Shown: one piece after another, positions 1 through 11,034 of the stretch
Layout: the number at the start of each line of letters is the position of its first letter
Numbering within the stretch: position 1 is the stretch's first letter
Assembly: GCA_051453625.1 (NCBI GenBank)
Contig: JBOZIK010000001.1
Span: forward strand, 131,270,554-131,315,727
Origin: Welwitschia mirabilis
Taxonomy: Eukaryota > Gnetophyta > Gnetopsida > Welwitschiales
Length of the DNA stretch: 45,174 nucleotides
Reading direction: 5' to 3'
Program-made: the position numbers and the translations under genes
The notes under the pieces: model-generated
Seen by the model: the letters and a program-made list of their open reading frames with translations, nothing else
Database searches by the model: none
What the model was told of the DNA's origin: nothing

Positions 1-2018
1 AATTAAAAAAAATTAGAAAAAATAAAAAGATACAAAAAGCTTTAGAAGTCATAGGTGAAGTGTAGAATGCTGTTAGATAAAAGATTTTATGAATACATTG
101 AACTAAGTATTACAAACATGCTGAACATGGAGGGCTTTCCAAGTGGATTTGTTGTTACATTTTTCCTCTTTAAGTAGTTAGTTATATGACTAATATGTAG
201 AATTCAACCATGTTTCATGATTATTTTGTAGTTTCTTAAGGGCAATATAAAGTGGCTACATATTAACATGGCTAGTCCTGTCTAGAATGATAAGAAACAA
301 TGTGCAACTACATTTACAGTTTCCACCTTGGTTTTGTAGGTATCAAGAGCTACAACATAGATTTAACCTTTTGTATGATTGGGTTGTGCAGAACATAACA
401 TACTAAGAGTAAAAAAAAAGCAATTTTATCATTTGTTCTTTAGACCCTTTAATGGTTATCATAGCTATGATTGCATTATGATTTTCAAATATTTTTGAAT
501 CTCTTGGATAGCATGAACAAAATAGTTAAAATAGGCATTCTATACCATATGGGTAGTATACTAGTGTTTTTGATGTACTTGTTAACATGAATGTGTTAAT
601 TGAAATTTTTGAGGAAGCTACTTATGTAACCATGAACTCAAATATCGATAAGGCACTTGTACCCCATACCTTTAGAGTTTATGATATGACATATTTGTTC
701 AATATTGCGTTTGAGATGAAAATAAGTTGAAGAATCTGCATAGGTAGTATGATTCTAACCAATCAACATGAAGACTGTGTGGAGGATAATATATGTCATA
801 TTCGACATTTTGTAAGCTTTTAATTACTCAAATATCAGACATGTTCTCTCTTCAAAAATTAGTCATAGTTTTTTATATTTAATTTTTAACATGAAACCTT
901 TCTTTAATTAGAGGCTTTATGTTAACTATTCTTTAGTTTAAAAAGCAAAAATATTTTTATATTTTTATTGAAACTAATATCAAAGATATACATTATCTTG
1001 TTTTTAAATGTAGATACTTGTTTGATTTGTAAGTATGTAACCTTAAATTTTTACTAATTTTTCATAATTTTGGTATTTGTAATCAAATATAATAGTTTTT
1101 TGTAGAAAATTTTATCTTCATGAGAAGAAATTAATAAATACACACTATCTGAAGGTTAAAATCTCCATTTGTGTAAAAGTATCCAATTTATATAGTAAAA
1201 TTATTAATTGAAAATTTACAAAAACCAAGAAAATAATAATAAAATATATATGTAAATTGCATGTGACATCTTTGTTTCACACGTTTATTTGTGTGTCTCA
1301 TCAAAGTCTAAAAAGTAAAAAGAAAATAGTTGGTACAAATAAATGGTTAATGTAGTTGGTAAAAGAAGTGGATAGAAAGTGAGTGTACTACATTCAACTA
1401 TGATATCTTTTTTCTTGTGTTGCATGTTGATGGATCTGATAGATCTTGAAATGAATAACTATGTGAATAAGTATATGCACTATTATCCACCAACTAAGAA
1501 GGATAAAAGAGTATATTTTATTGTACCATGACTTTTGTCCTCTTTAATATTTGTTCAAGTACTTGATTCATAAATTTTTTTTACTTCATTAGAATTGAAA
1601 AAATTTAATTCATAGTAATGCATAACAAATGATAGTTTTAAATTTTGTGCATAGAAAAATACTTATTCTTTTAATGCACATTACAAATTTTTCGATACAT
1701 GTTTTAAATTAGGTAAACATGGTTATGACCTATTAAGGATTAAGATTGAACTAGGATCAGGAACTGATGTATGTAATTAATTTTTCTAATTAAAGCATAG
1801 ACTTAGTTACCTAATTAGGTACATGTATCATAAATGTTATGTCTTGTCATTTAATATATTAATGTTATTTATCACACAAGTTCATCCAACTTGTCAATGG
1901 TGAATGTTATCTAATTCAATGCGATTGATTTTATTTAATTTAGTGTGATCATATTATCTTATAGGTAAAATGATGTGAATGGTCTTTAACCAATTGAATT
2001 AAGAGCCTTGATTTATCA
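1..2018. other. AT-rich intergenic DNA, no gene recognised
   Basis: No reading frame of useful length, domain or RNA gene can be seen on either strand. The stretch is strongly AT-rich and gives the impression of old, eroded repeat DNA. No partner copy was recognised elsewhere in the window. Confidence 0.6.
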
Positions 2019-2023
2019 TTTAC

Positions 2024-2035
2024 CTATAAATATAG
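2024..2035 (+). promoter_or_regulatory. TATA-box-like core, possible worn LTR promoter
   Basis: The sequence ctataaatatag is a good match to a plant TATA box. It is followed about 75 bases later by a pyrimidine-rich leader (2098-2140) of the kind seen at the start of plant LTR transcripts. At 2227-2238 the string tgtatcaattag resembles a decayed tRNA-iMet primer site (TGGTATCA...). Together these suggest the end of an old LTR of a plus-strand element, roughly 1700-2225. No partner LTR was found, so this is an inference. Confidence 0.3.
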
Positions 2036-2239
2036 CCATTTTATCTCTTATAAAATACTTCATTACTCTATGTAAGTATATTATATTAAAATTTATTCTC
2101 ATTCTTCCATCTTCTTCTCTTTTCATTCTCTTACCTTTGAGTGTGGGCTTGAAGCTTGAAGCTTGGAGCATGGAGTTAAGAGCTTAGAGATGAAGCCTAG
2201 GACTTCATAAAATTTTTATTAAAATCTGTATCAATTAGT

Positions 2240-3621
2240 AGTCACTAATCATTTACCATTCAAAATAGTTTCTTCAATTATATTATTTGTATGTTGTCTT
2301 TTTTTTTTGTAAGAAAATTTAAGAAAATTAGTTGCATAATAGGGTATTCCTTTAGACCATTACATATTCTCATTATCCTATTTTATTTATTGAAATTACT
2401 TCTTTCACTTGGATCAAACCAATTGCATATTCTTATTATAGTGTTTCTCTTATTAAAACTATTCCTTCCACTTGAGTCAAATCTAGATGAGGGAAAGATT
2501 TGAGGGATCTCTTTACATGCTTGGTTAACGCAGTTTACAAATGCAAATAGTGGGTTAAGTAACTAGGGATTTTATGTTAATATTCAAATATATATATTTA
2601 TAGTACATTTTAGAATATTAGATGTATTTTATAGTTTTATTTTATATTAACTTTGCATTAGAATTCTCTTACTATCTAACACTTAAATTTTATTTATGCT
2701 GGGTAATTCTTTATGTCAAATACAAAGGCTCATTAAACTTGTTTCCTTTAAGTGAATCTTGTAAATTGCATTTCTTGATTAATGTTCCTTTATATTAATT
2801 AATGTTTATTTTACACATTGGATAGACTATTTAGATTAAGTTTTCATTTTAAATTTATAAACTATAATTGTTATAAATTTATTTATGAATTTCTATGTTC
2901 TTTATATAGCTAAAATTTAAATTTTAAAAACATGGAAGCATAATCTGAGAACATTAAATGTTGAATAAAATCAATGATATTTCTCTATAAGTTTAGGATT
3001 TTATTAGAGTTAGAAAAACTTAAAAATACTGATTTTTTAAAACTTACTAGTAAATTTAAAAAATTATTTTATAAAAATAACTAGAAAATCAAAAGAGACA
3101 ATAATAGGCATTTATTTTTCCTTTATGGAATTAATGCCTAATTTTTTATGGCAAATGAGTAGTCCAAGTTGTAAATAATAGTATAAGATTCCTAAAGAGT
3201 TCTTAATCACTTAAAAATTTAAAGTATTTCAAGAGTTATGATTTTCTTAGTATAGTATAATATTATAATAATTCTAAGAATTTTGGCAATTTTTACACTT
3301 AAAGTATAATCTTAGTAAATAGATTTATAAGAATATAAAATTGATAAAGTTAGTTTCTATAGATCATATTGTGAGTATAGTTCAAGAAAAGTTAGAATAA
3401 TTCGTTTTTATATTTATAAATAATTAATTAGCAATTTCTTGTTACAATACCTTTCAAAGGTTTAAAAAATCCTTAATAAATATTATTAATTATAAAAATT
3501 ACCTAATAAAATTATACTAGTAATTCAAAAATCTAAGATGATAGGATTGAGGTCCTACTTAGCAATAGAGTAATGCCCTTATGACTTTCTAGTTGTAAGT
3601 TTAATCCTTAAAAATTCCTAC
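2240..3621. other. AT-rich DNA without recognisable content
   Basis: A 70-codon open frame at 2291-2503 encodes a low-complexity hydrophobic peptide of Leu, Ile and Phe with no domain; it is best explained by chance in AT-rich DNA. Nothing else stands out before the LTR that begins at 3622. Confidence 0.5.
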
Positions 3622-4863
3622 TGTGATGCATATTTATGTAATCATTACATCCTTAAGCAAATCTTGTCAATCAAAAATATTTGTACAACACGCACACTAG
3701 TATAAATGGGAGTTAACGTGAATGTCGTAATCCATCAAAGGCACTAGGGTGAAACTTAGACAATTGATTTCAAGCAAAATGTTTTTGTAATTTTTTGTTT
3801 ATGAAAATGACAATAAAGAACAATGCAAGAAAATAATGCAAAGTAAATACACTAATGCAATGAAAATAAAAACTATTCTAAATAAAATATCTATCCGACT
3901 ACCAAATCTTTCTGTCACAAAGGTTGACCTTGTATAACCTAGATCAATTAAGGAAAATATCACTAACCTTAGCCAACGTAAGCTATTAGGTATGTCAAAT
4001 AAAATATAGAAAACATGCAAGTCTTATNNNNNNNNNNNNNNNNNNNNNNNNNNNNNNNNNNNNNNNNNNNNNNNNNNNNNNNNNNNNNNNNNNNNNNNNN
4101 NNNNNNNNNNNNNNNNNNNNNNNNNNNNNNNNNNNNNNNNNNNNNNNNNNNNNNNNNNNNNNNNNNNNNNNNNNNNNNNNNNNNNNNNNNNNNNNNNNNN
4201 NNNNNNNNNNNNNNNNNNNNNNNNNNNNNNNNNNNNNNNNNNNNNNNNNNNNNNNNNNNNNNNNNNNNNNNNNNNNNNNNNNNNNNNNNNNNNNNNNNNN
4301 NNNNNNNNNNNNNNNNNNNNNNNNNNNNNNNNNNNNNNNNNNNNNNNNNNNNNNNNNNNNNNNNNNNNNNNNNNNNNNNNNNNNNNNNNNNNNNNNNNNN
4401 NNNNNNNNNNNNNNNNNNNNNNNNNNNNNNNNNNNNNNNNNNNNNNNNNNNNNNNNNNNNNNNNNNNNNNNNNNNNNNNNNNNNNNNNNNNNNNNNNNNN
4501 NNNNNNNNNNNNNNNNNNNNNNNNNNNNNNNNNNNNNNNNNNNNNNNNNNNNNNNNNNNNNNNNNNNNNNNNNNNNNNNNNNNNNNNNNNNNNNNNNNNN
4601 NNNNNNNNNNNNNNNNNNNNNNNNNNNNNNNNNNNNNNNNNNNNNNNNNNNNNNNNNNNNNNNNNNNNNNNNNNNNNNNNNNNNNCAAAATGTGTAAGTA
4701 TCAGAAATCATTCAAAATGCCTCCAAATGTGCTAGTGATTGCGTATTTCTGTGGTTTTCTCTTTAGCTCTTAATAATCATCGATTTCCTCTTAAACCTGT
4801 CTAAATGTCCTATAAACGTACTCAAAATACCCCATTAAAAACATATAATTTGGCATCACAACA
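3622..4863 (-). repeat. Element E, 3' LTR (lower coordinates)
   Basis: It matches 11035-12280 along its length, apart from the N gap at 4028-4685. It starts tgtgatgcat and ends gcatcacaaca. The first eight bases (tgtgatgc) are the exact inverse of 4853-4860 (gcatcaca), giving 8-bp terminal inverted repeats; the true end could therefore be 4860 rather than 4863. The polypurine tract follows directly, which makes this the 3' LTR of a minus-strand element. Confidence 0.82.
4028..4685. other. Assembly gap, 658 N, inside the LTR of element E
   Basis: The flanks align to the other LTR at 11439 and 12104, leaving 664 bases there against 658 N here. The gap length is therefore a real estimate, and the missing sequence is ordinary LTR. 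Confidence 0.9.
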
Positions 4864-4880
4864 TAGCCCCCCACTTAGCC
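4864..4880 (-). promoter_or_regulatory. Polypurine tract of element E
   Basis: On the minus strand this reads ggctaagtggggggcta, directly before the LTR that begins tgttgtgatg. A purine run abutting an LTR is the primer for plus-strand synthesis in LTR retrotransposons. It fixes the orientation of the element as minus. Confidence 0.75.
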
Positions 4881-7689
4881 TTGTCAGTTTCTGATAAAGC
4901 AGGAAAACACCTATAATTGCAGGCTAAATTAAATAAGATAAACATTAACTAGGGAATTGTAAATTAAGTTCAGAACTCTCATTATGCAAGATCAAATCTC
5001 AGAATCTAATAAACTAGATGTTTTACCTTGTAGATGATGTGACCATGCTATCATCCAGTATGTCGTTTGGATGATTATGGGGATGAGAGGCTTTTAAAAA
5101 TCAAACTGTAAAATCAAATTCTTGCAATTATGATCATTAGAAAACAAGATCAAAACACTTACCAATGTGTTAGTTCCCCACTAAAAACATTTAGCATATT
5201 TAAGAAATAGATTGAACATCATAACAAAAAGAATTTTCATAAGATATAACAATAATAGCTTAGATAATTGATGTGCATGTATAATCAGAAAAGGTAATAA
5301 CTCAAAAATGATATTCATAAATCAAACATTAAGTTTTTTAAGTATAATCCATAAGGGTAAACACATTAAAAGTAATCATTACATCATTTCACTCATCCAT
5401 GGTCTTCTAAATTACTTGGACTGCTCTTATAAGAAAAACCTGCAACTATCTGTTGTCAAGTATATGGTTTATTAAACAATATCCATAATGCATATCATTC
5501 AAATAATAGGAAATCATAATCGAACTAGTACATTACAGACATGTATCGTGAAAATTTAAAAATAACCCTTAAATTATACTTAAAAATATTTCAAAAATAT
5601 CTCAAAAGTATATCCTTGAATCAATATGTCTTGAATTGCATTAATGTAAGAAGGAAAAAGATGAAAACACAAATTAAATACAAGTAAGCAAAACAGATGG
5701 GCTTGGAGTAGTAGTCTTTGCATCAAAGAAAGGTAAAAAATAGTTCAAAAAAGATGAAAAATGAAAATGATGATGCTCAAAAATTATTAGTGTATTACTT
5801 ATAATGTCATCTAGACAACGAGGTGGACAACAAGGCTTTTAAAGGGATTTGAGAAATTAAAGCATCAAGAGAGTAATTTAGGTTAAGGTAATAAGAGAAA
5901 GGCATCCAAAAGTTATAATAAAGTCTAAGATATGGGTAAAAGCTAAGAATCAAGATGAAATGAGGCATGATAAAAGAGGTGAATTTTAGGAAGAACTTAA
6001 GGTGAGAGAAAGAGATGTTAGGATAAGGTAATGTTAATGCACTGAGCTAAGGTTCTGAAATGTGCCCTGAACTTACAATCATTAAAAAATAGTAAAGTAG
6101 ATACATCAAGTTCAAAAAGAATATTAAAGAAGTAAATTCAAAAATATACTAAAAGAATATATGAATTATCATCACAAACTAAAAGACATATAATTTAACC
6201 AAAGTGCTAAAAATAAAATCAACTCCTATTATAAAAAACTATGAGTGAAAATAAAAATCAATAAGAAAACAACTAAATGATTAAGTCCTAAGTATTTGTA
6301 ATGAAAAAGTATGAAAATGACTTTGAAATACCAAAAAAAATAACTAAGAAAAACAAAATGAAAATGAATAACTAGGAACATGAAGAATATTATGTACCTA
6401 CCTCAAATACTAACCTAATAAACCCCTTAAAAGAAATTATAAAATCACCTAATTAATGATGCATAACATAATGCAAAAACTTCATAAAGTACCACTCAAA
6501 CAGGCAGGGATTATGATAATACCTGATTATATCTAATGATTTTAAACAATAAATGGTAAGATCAAAAGATGCACAGAAATGGACTCACCTACTCACGCCT
6601 CAAAACACATCCGAATTCTCAAAATTCAAATGAGCATATGGGAGTACTATCAGCTCAATAAGTCTAGAAAACAAGCAATGCCTCTGATGACACTAAGAAT
6701 ACCACATATCCCATAGCCTCAAAATGATAATTATTTTTCCATGATGAGGGGAGTGCAACCATAGTTAGAGAAGTAAGGACCCATGAAGCATGGCCAATTA
6801 ACCCCCTAGTGGAGTTCCCATAACTGCAACACTGCCAAAGATCCCTCTCAAAAAAATTTACCCTAGTGTAGTAAGACATCATAGTGACAATGTCTTTAGC
6901 ACAAATACAATAGATCATGGTTATTATTCTTCTTTCTTTTCTTTTTTCAGAATAAATGACCATACACACTCAAAGATGAAGGTGGAAAAATGAGATAAAA
7001 AATAAGGAAGAATACCCCCTAACAACTAAAGACTTACACCATTGAGAGAAAACATGAAAAAACCAAGCATATTCCTTCAAAATAAAGTTTATAGATACAT
7101 GAATGTCTTAAGATTAGATAAATCCAAAATTATCACTTTGAAATTCTCAAATGAAAGATCACTGATCATGATAATTTTATAAAGTAAAACATGAGTCAGA
7201 TAAAAGATATTCAAGTGATAACATAACATTCACCAAAAGAATCAGCTAAGGAAGAATTTAGATAATGGCAAGAGGACTTCCAAGATAAGTGATTCTATCA
7301 TGTTCAACATTTAATGACTCATGGATTTTTAACCTTTTGAATTTTTGAATTTTTCTAGTGTTTAAATAAAAAATCTCAACTGAGCCATTAGAATGTACTT
7401 TTTCTAAAAGATAAGAACCTAACCATTGAGAGGTTAACTTGTTATATAAAAAATAAAAATAAAAACCAAGGATAAAAACNNNNNNNNNNNNNNNNNNNNN
7501 NNNNNNNNNNNNNNNNNNNNNNNNNNNNNNNNNNNNNNNNNNNNNNNNNNNNNNNNNNNNNNNNNNNNNNNNNNNNNNNNNNNNNNNNNNNNNNNNNNNN
7601 NNNNNNNNNNNTTCTCAGAAAAATAAGAACTAAATCAAATAGAAACCAATTGATAAAACATAAAAGGTATACAATCATTTTTTAGTAAA
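4881..7689 (-). other. Element E, 3' part of interior, no coding sequence recognised
   Basis: About 2.8 kb of AT-rich DNA between the decayed frame and the polypurine tract. A 101-codon open frame at 6664-6969 shows no domain and looks accidental. Bases 5030-5090 resemble part of the LTR (12015-12070), both carrying a gtcrtttggatgatta-like string, so LTR-derived sequence may have been duplicated here. The 132-N gap at 7480-7611 lies in this part. Confidence 0.5.
7480..7611. other. Assembly gap, 132 N
   Basis: An unknown segment in the interior of element E. The flanks on both sides encode, on the minus strand, similar Phe/Leu-rich strings, so a local repeat may have defeated assembly. No second copy of this part exists in the window to check the length. 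Confidence 0.9.
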
Positions 7690-10330
7690 ATAAATTAGAG
7701 GTAAACAAGTAAAAGGATAAAACTTTGATAGCACAAATTTCAGAATCTAAATAAGAGATGAAGAAGTGATAAAATTTATTAAAAAATAATCTCTTATTAA
7801 AACAACATAAATCATGATTATCATTATATAAGGCATGCAAGGAACTACTCAAAGAAAAGATCCAAAAAGTTTTTTAAGGCTCTTTAGATTGTCTAGTAAG
7901 ATTAAGAATCTTTATATCATTCAATTTAAGATATGAATTTTTATTAAGGAGGTAAGGCGTTTTTCAATTATTATGATTAGATAACATTTTATCTTCACAA
8001 AATTTATTAGCAATATAAGAAATAAAAAATTCATATAATTCATGGAAAAACAATCTCTTATCAAACTCATGATATAGAGAATTTAAAACAAAAATTTCAT
8101 TTAAAGATTGATATTGAACATGGGAGACATTAATGGTACTATTAGGAATCCAAGGTTTTTGAGGAAACTTCTTAGGATGACTAATGAGGGTAGATTTAAC
8201 ATACTTAACAAGCTCCTTAATGTTTAATTCTAGGCATGGGTTAGGATCAAGAATATAAGGTTTACCCCAATTTAGAATTCCAAAATATCCCAATTTCTAC
8301 TTTTAAAAAGAGTAATCATTAAATGTACAAGGTAATGTGGACTTAGTAAAAGAGGGAAAGAGATTATTATAAGAATTACATGGAGTTTTAAAAGGAAAAG
8401 ATTAAGAGATTTTAGGAGTAGATTCCACAAGGTTATATGCTTCATTAAAATTAAGGAGAGGGATGCCATTTTGGAAATTACATGAATGTTCTAATGGAAG
8501 AGATGAAAAGATGTTACCATTGTCAAGATTACAAGATAATGTAGAAGTAGAAGTAGAAGCAAATATGTCATTTCAGGTTTTACATGAAAGTACAAGTGAA
8601 AGTGATGGAAAAGCATGACAACCTTTTTAGGTTGAGTTGTTGTATTAAAATGTATAAGTCTATTCTCCATTAAGTTTAGTTAATTTTCTATAGGTTCTTC
8701 TTTATTCCTCTCTTCCTCATTGTTGTCTTCATTATTACTTGGTTGAATTCTTTCTTTACTTTCTTCATTATTATCTTTGATAATATCTCCCTCTTCTTCA
8801 TCATCTTTATCATTATCATTGATTATATCTTCCTCTTCTTTATTGTACTCATTATTATTTTTTTGAGGATTATTATCATTTTCTAAGTTGGTGGATTCAT
8901 CATAAAGATCATTAAAAAAAATCATAAAAAGAAAGGTTCTTATTATTTTCAGTATGTGATGGAAGATTTTCTAATATTTCTTGAGTTGATTCTTCTTCAT
9001 CTCCATTGGATAATTTTAAAATTCTAAACTATAATCTTCATTATCTGTGATTAAAATATTTTCATTGACTGTTGTCTAAGACTGTTACCCAGATAATAGA
9101 TCTAGATGACACCCTTCATTATGTAGATTCTCTATTAATTTTACTCCATTACATAAATTGTCCCTTAATTTCATATGTCAGACTTTTTTTAAAAGGTTTA
9201 ACTCCTTCATCCTCCTTATAAAGTAAGTGGAAACTAGACATATGATCTAGTATCTCAATATTGTTATCATTATCTTCTTCCTCACTTTTATCATCATTTT
9301 CTTGCATGTCATCATTTTTCAATTTATTAAATTCATCATAAGAAGAAATGTGATCATTATCTTCACCATGGATTAAAGAATTTTCAAATTTTTCATGAAT
9401 TAATTCCTTTATTTTATCTTTATTTTCTAATAGGAAGTGAATGGGATTATAATCTAGTATATCATCATTTAATAAATAGTCATCTTTATGCTTAAATACT
9501 TAAGTTGAATCATGACTATTCTCATTTGGTGCATCTTCTAATAAGTGGAATGTTTTAGGTTAATCCATAATTTCATTTTCTATATTAAAGAAAGGATTGT
9601 TGCTACTTGTTTCTAAGTTCTCTTCATTTTTCTCAAGGTGGAATGTAATAGAATATGTTTGGGTTGCAAAAGAACCTTGAGATAGTTGATTTTGTAATAA
9701 ATTTTATTGAACCATTTCAATCATATTTTCTATGTTCTTGCTTTGATTTTCTAAATTTTTGTAGATATCTTCTTGCTTATTCTTCATTTCACCAATCATT
9801 TCTTTAGTATAGTAATTTCTTTATTCATAGTAATTTGTGGAAAATGGATCTTCTTCTTCATAGAAATTAATGGAAGATGAAGGAGATTCATTAAAATGAT
9901 TGATGGATGTTTTACTAAATGAGGTGGAATCCTTAAAATGTTAAAAATTTTCATTGTCATTTTTACATAAAGCTTGAAAAGAAAGGAGGGGAAAATAAGG
10001 AGGTTAAAAAGAGGACGTGTTGTTGCCCAGGTTATTTCTGTAAATATTTCTCTAAGTGTTCTATTTCCATTATCCTTTGAAATTCTATTTTTTTACCTTC
10101 TTTTAGCTTTCCTTTCAGCTAATATTTCTCGGACAGTCCTTTTATCACTATTCTGAGGAGTAGATTAGAAGTATGAACAAAAAATAATTCTCATTTTCAA
10201 GTTATACATCATCATTAGGAGGTAAATAAAAATATTTTTGGACTTCTTATTTTCTTTTAGCAATTAACTCTCTAACTGTAATGTTTGCATTTAAATTAAA
10301 TGTTCCTATCATGATTGATATACTAGGCAA
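7690..10330 (-). pseudogene. Long decayed acidic ORF of element E
   Basis: One minus-strand frame stays protein-like from about 9940 down to 9130 and again from about 8640 to 7690, broken by scattered stops, mostly TAA. Between them, 8925-8680 is an open stretch very rich in Asp, Glu and Asn; it joins its upstream part through a run of eight T (about 8920), a likely one-base slip. Near the N-terminus, NRTLREIF (about 10039-10065) resembles the start of plant Ty3/gypsy gag proteins. Then come a likely coiled coil (EMIGEMKNKQEDIYKNLE, about 9740-9800), acidic low-complexity sequence, and a C-terminal part (8293-7964) with two related units built on KRLFF...FFISY. No zinc knuckle or enzymatic motif was seen. 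I infer a gag-like structural protein, function unknown. Confidence 0.55.
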
Positions 10331-11010
10331 CACTGCCTATTAAATTTGACATTGATGAAAAAGGGATAAAACAATTTTACTTCTATTCTATTATTTTTAC
10401 AACTTTTGAAAAATTTAGTTCTTGAATTAACAAAAGAAAAAAAATTTATTTAATTCTTAGATTTTATGTACCTAGGGTGTGAATACTTTTTTATGATTGA
10501 GTAAGTCTTTTTTGCTATTTTTCTTGATTGAGGTTCATTCCCTTTGATATTTTATCTTTTCATCAGAGTTCATCATGTTCCTACATGCTCAGAATAATTT
10601 CTGGATAAACATCATCTTTGTCATTGTCCAGATGATATCCTAAATGACTACTATACAAAATATAGGAAATATAAAAAAATTCACTAAAAAAATAGAATAG
10701 AAACACACAGTTGTCCTTCTAAGTTATCTAAATGACAGAGGATATGATATCAATGTTTGATACAGTGGAAACAAAAACTAAGCTGTGGAAAAATAACAGA
10801 AAAACTATAAACATAGGTCATCATCCACCTATGTCATCTAGACAACTGATAAGACAATAGGCACTTTATTGCGAAATGAAAATCAAAAAATGCAGAAAGA
10901 AAAACTATGGTATAAATAGTAAAAATACAATGCTACTGCAAACAAATAACATGAATCAAAATCTAAGGCACTTATCTAGGCAATGACAATCCTTGAACTC
11001 CTTAAATCAT
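10331..11010 (-). other. Element E leader between primer site and ORF
   Basis: Non-coding leader of about 680 bases. It holds several copies of a gtcat-ctaga/gatgac type motif (near 10605, 10716 and 10833) that also occurs in the LTRs and at 5806 and 9105. No packaging or regulatory function can be read from the sequence. Confidence 0.45.
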
Positions 11011-11028
11011 TTCTTGACAATGGCACCA
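11011..11028 (-). promoter_or_regulatory. Primer-binding site of element E, tRNA-Asp type
   Basis: The minus strand reads tggtgccattgtcaagaa, six bases inside the LTR. The 3' end of plant tRNA-Asp would pair with TGGCGCCGTTGCCGGGGA; most differences here are C-to-T or G-to-A, as expected from decay of methylated cytosines. This type of primer site is known from Tat/Athila elements. Confidence 0.7.
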
Positions 11029-11034
11029 GAATAT

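Noticed and set aside
3969-4773. Open frames of about 240 codons across 4028-4685
   Set aside because: They consist of N; the underlying DNA is LTR.
8680-8925. Stand-alone acidic protein gene
   Set aside because: It is a piece of the longer decayed ORF of element E, joined upstream through a T8 run.
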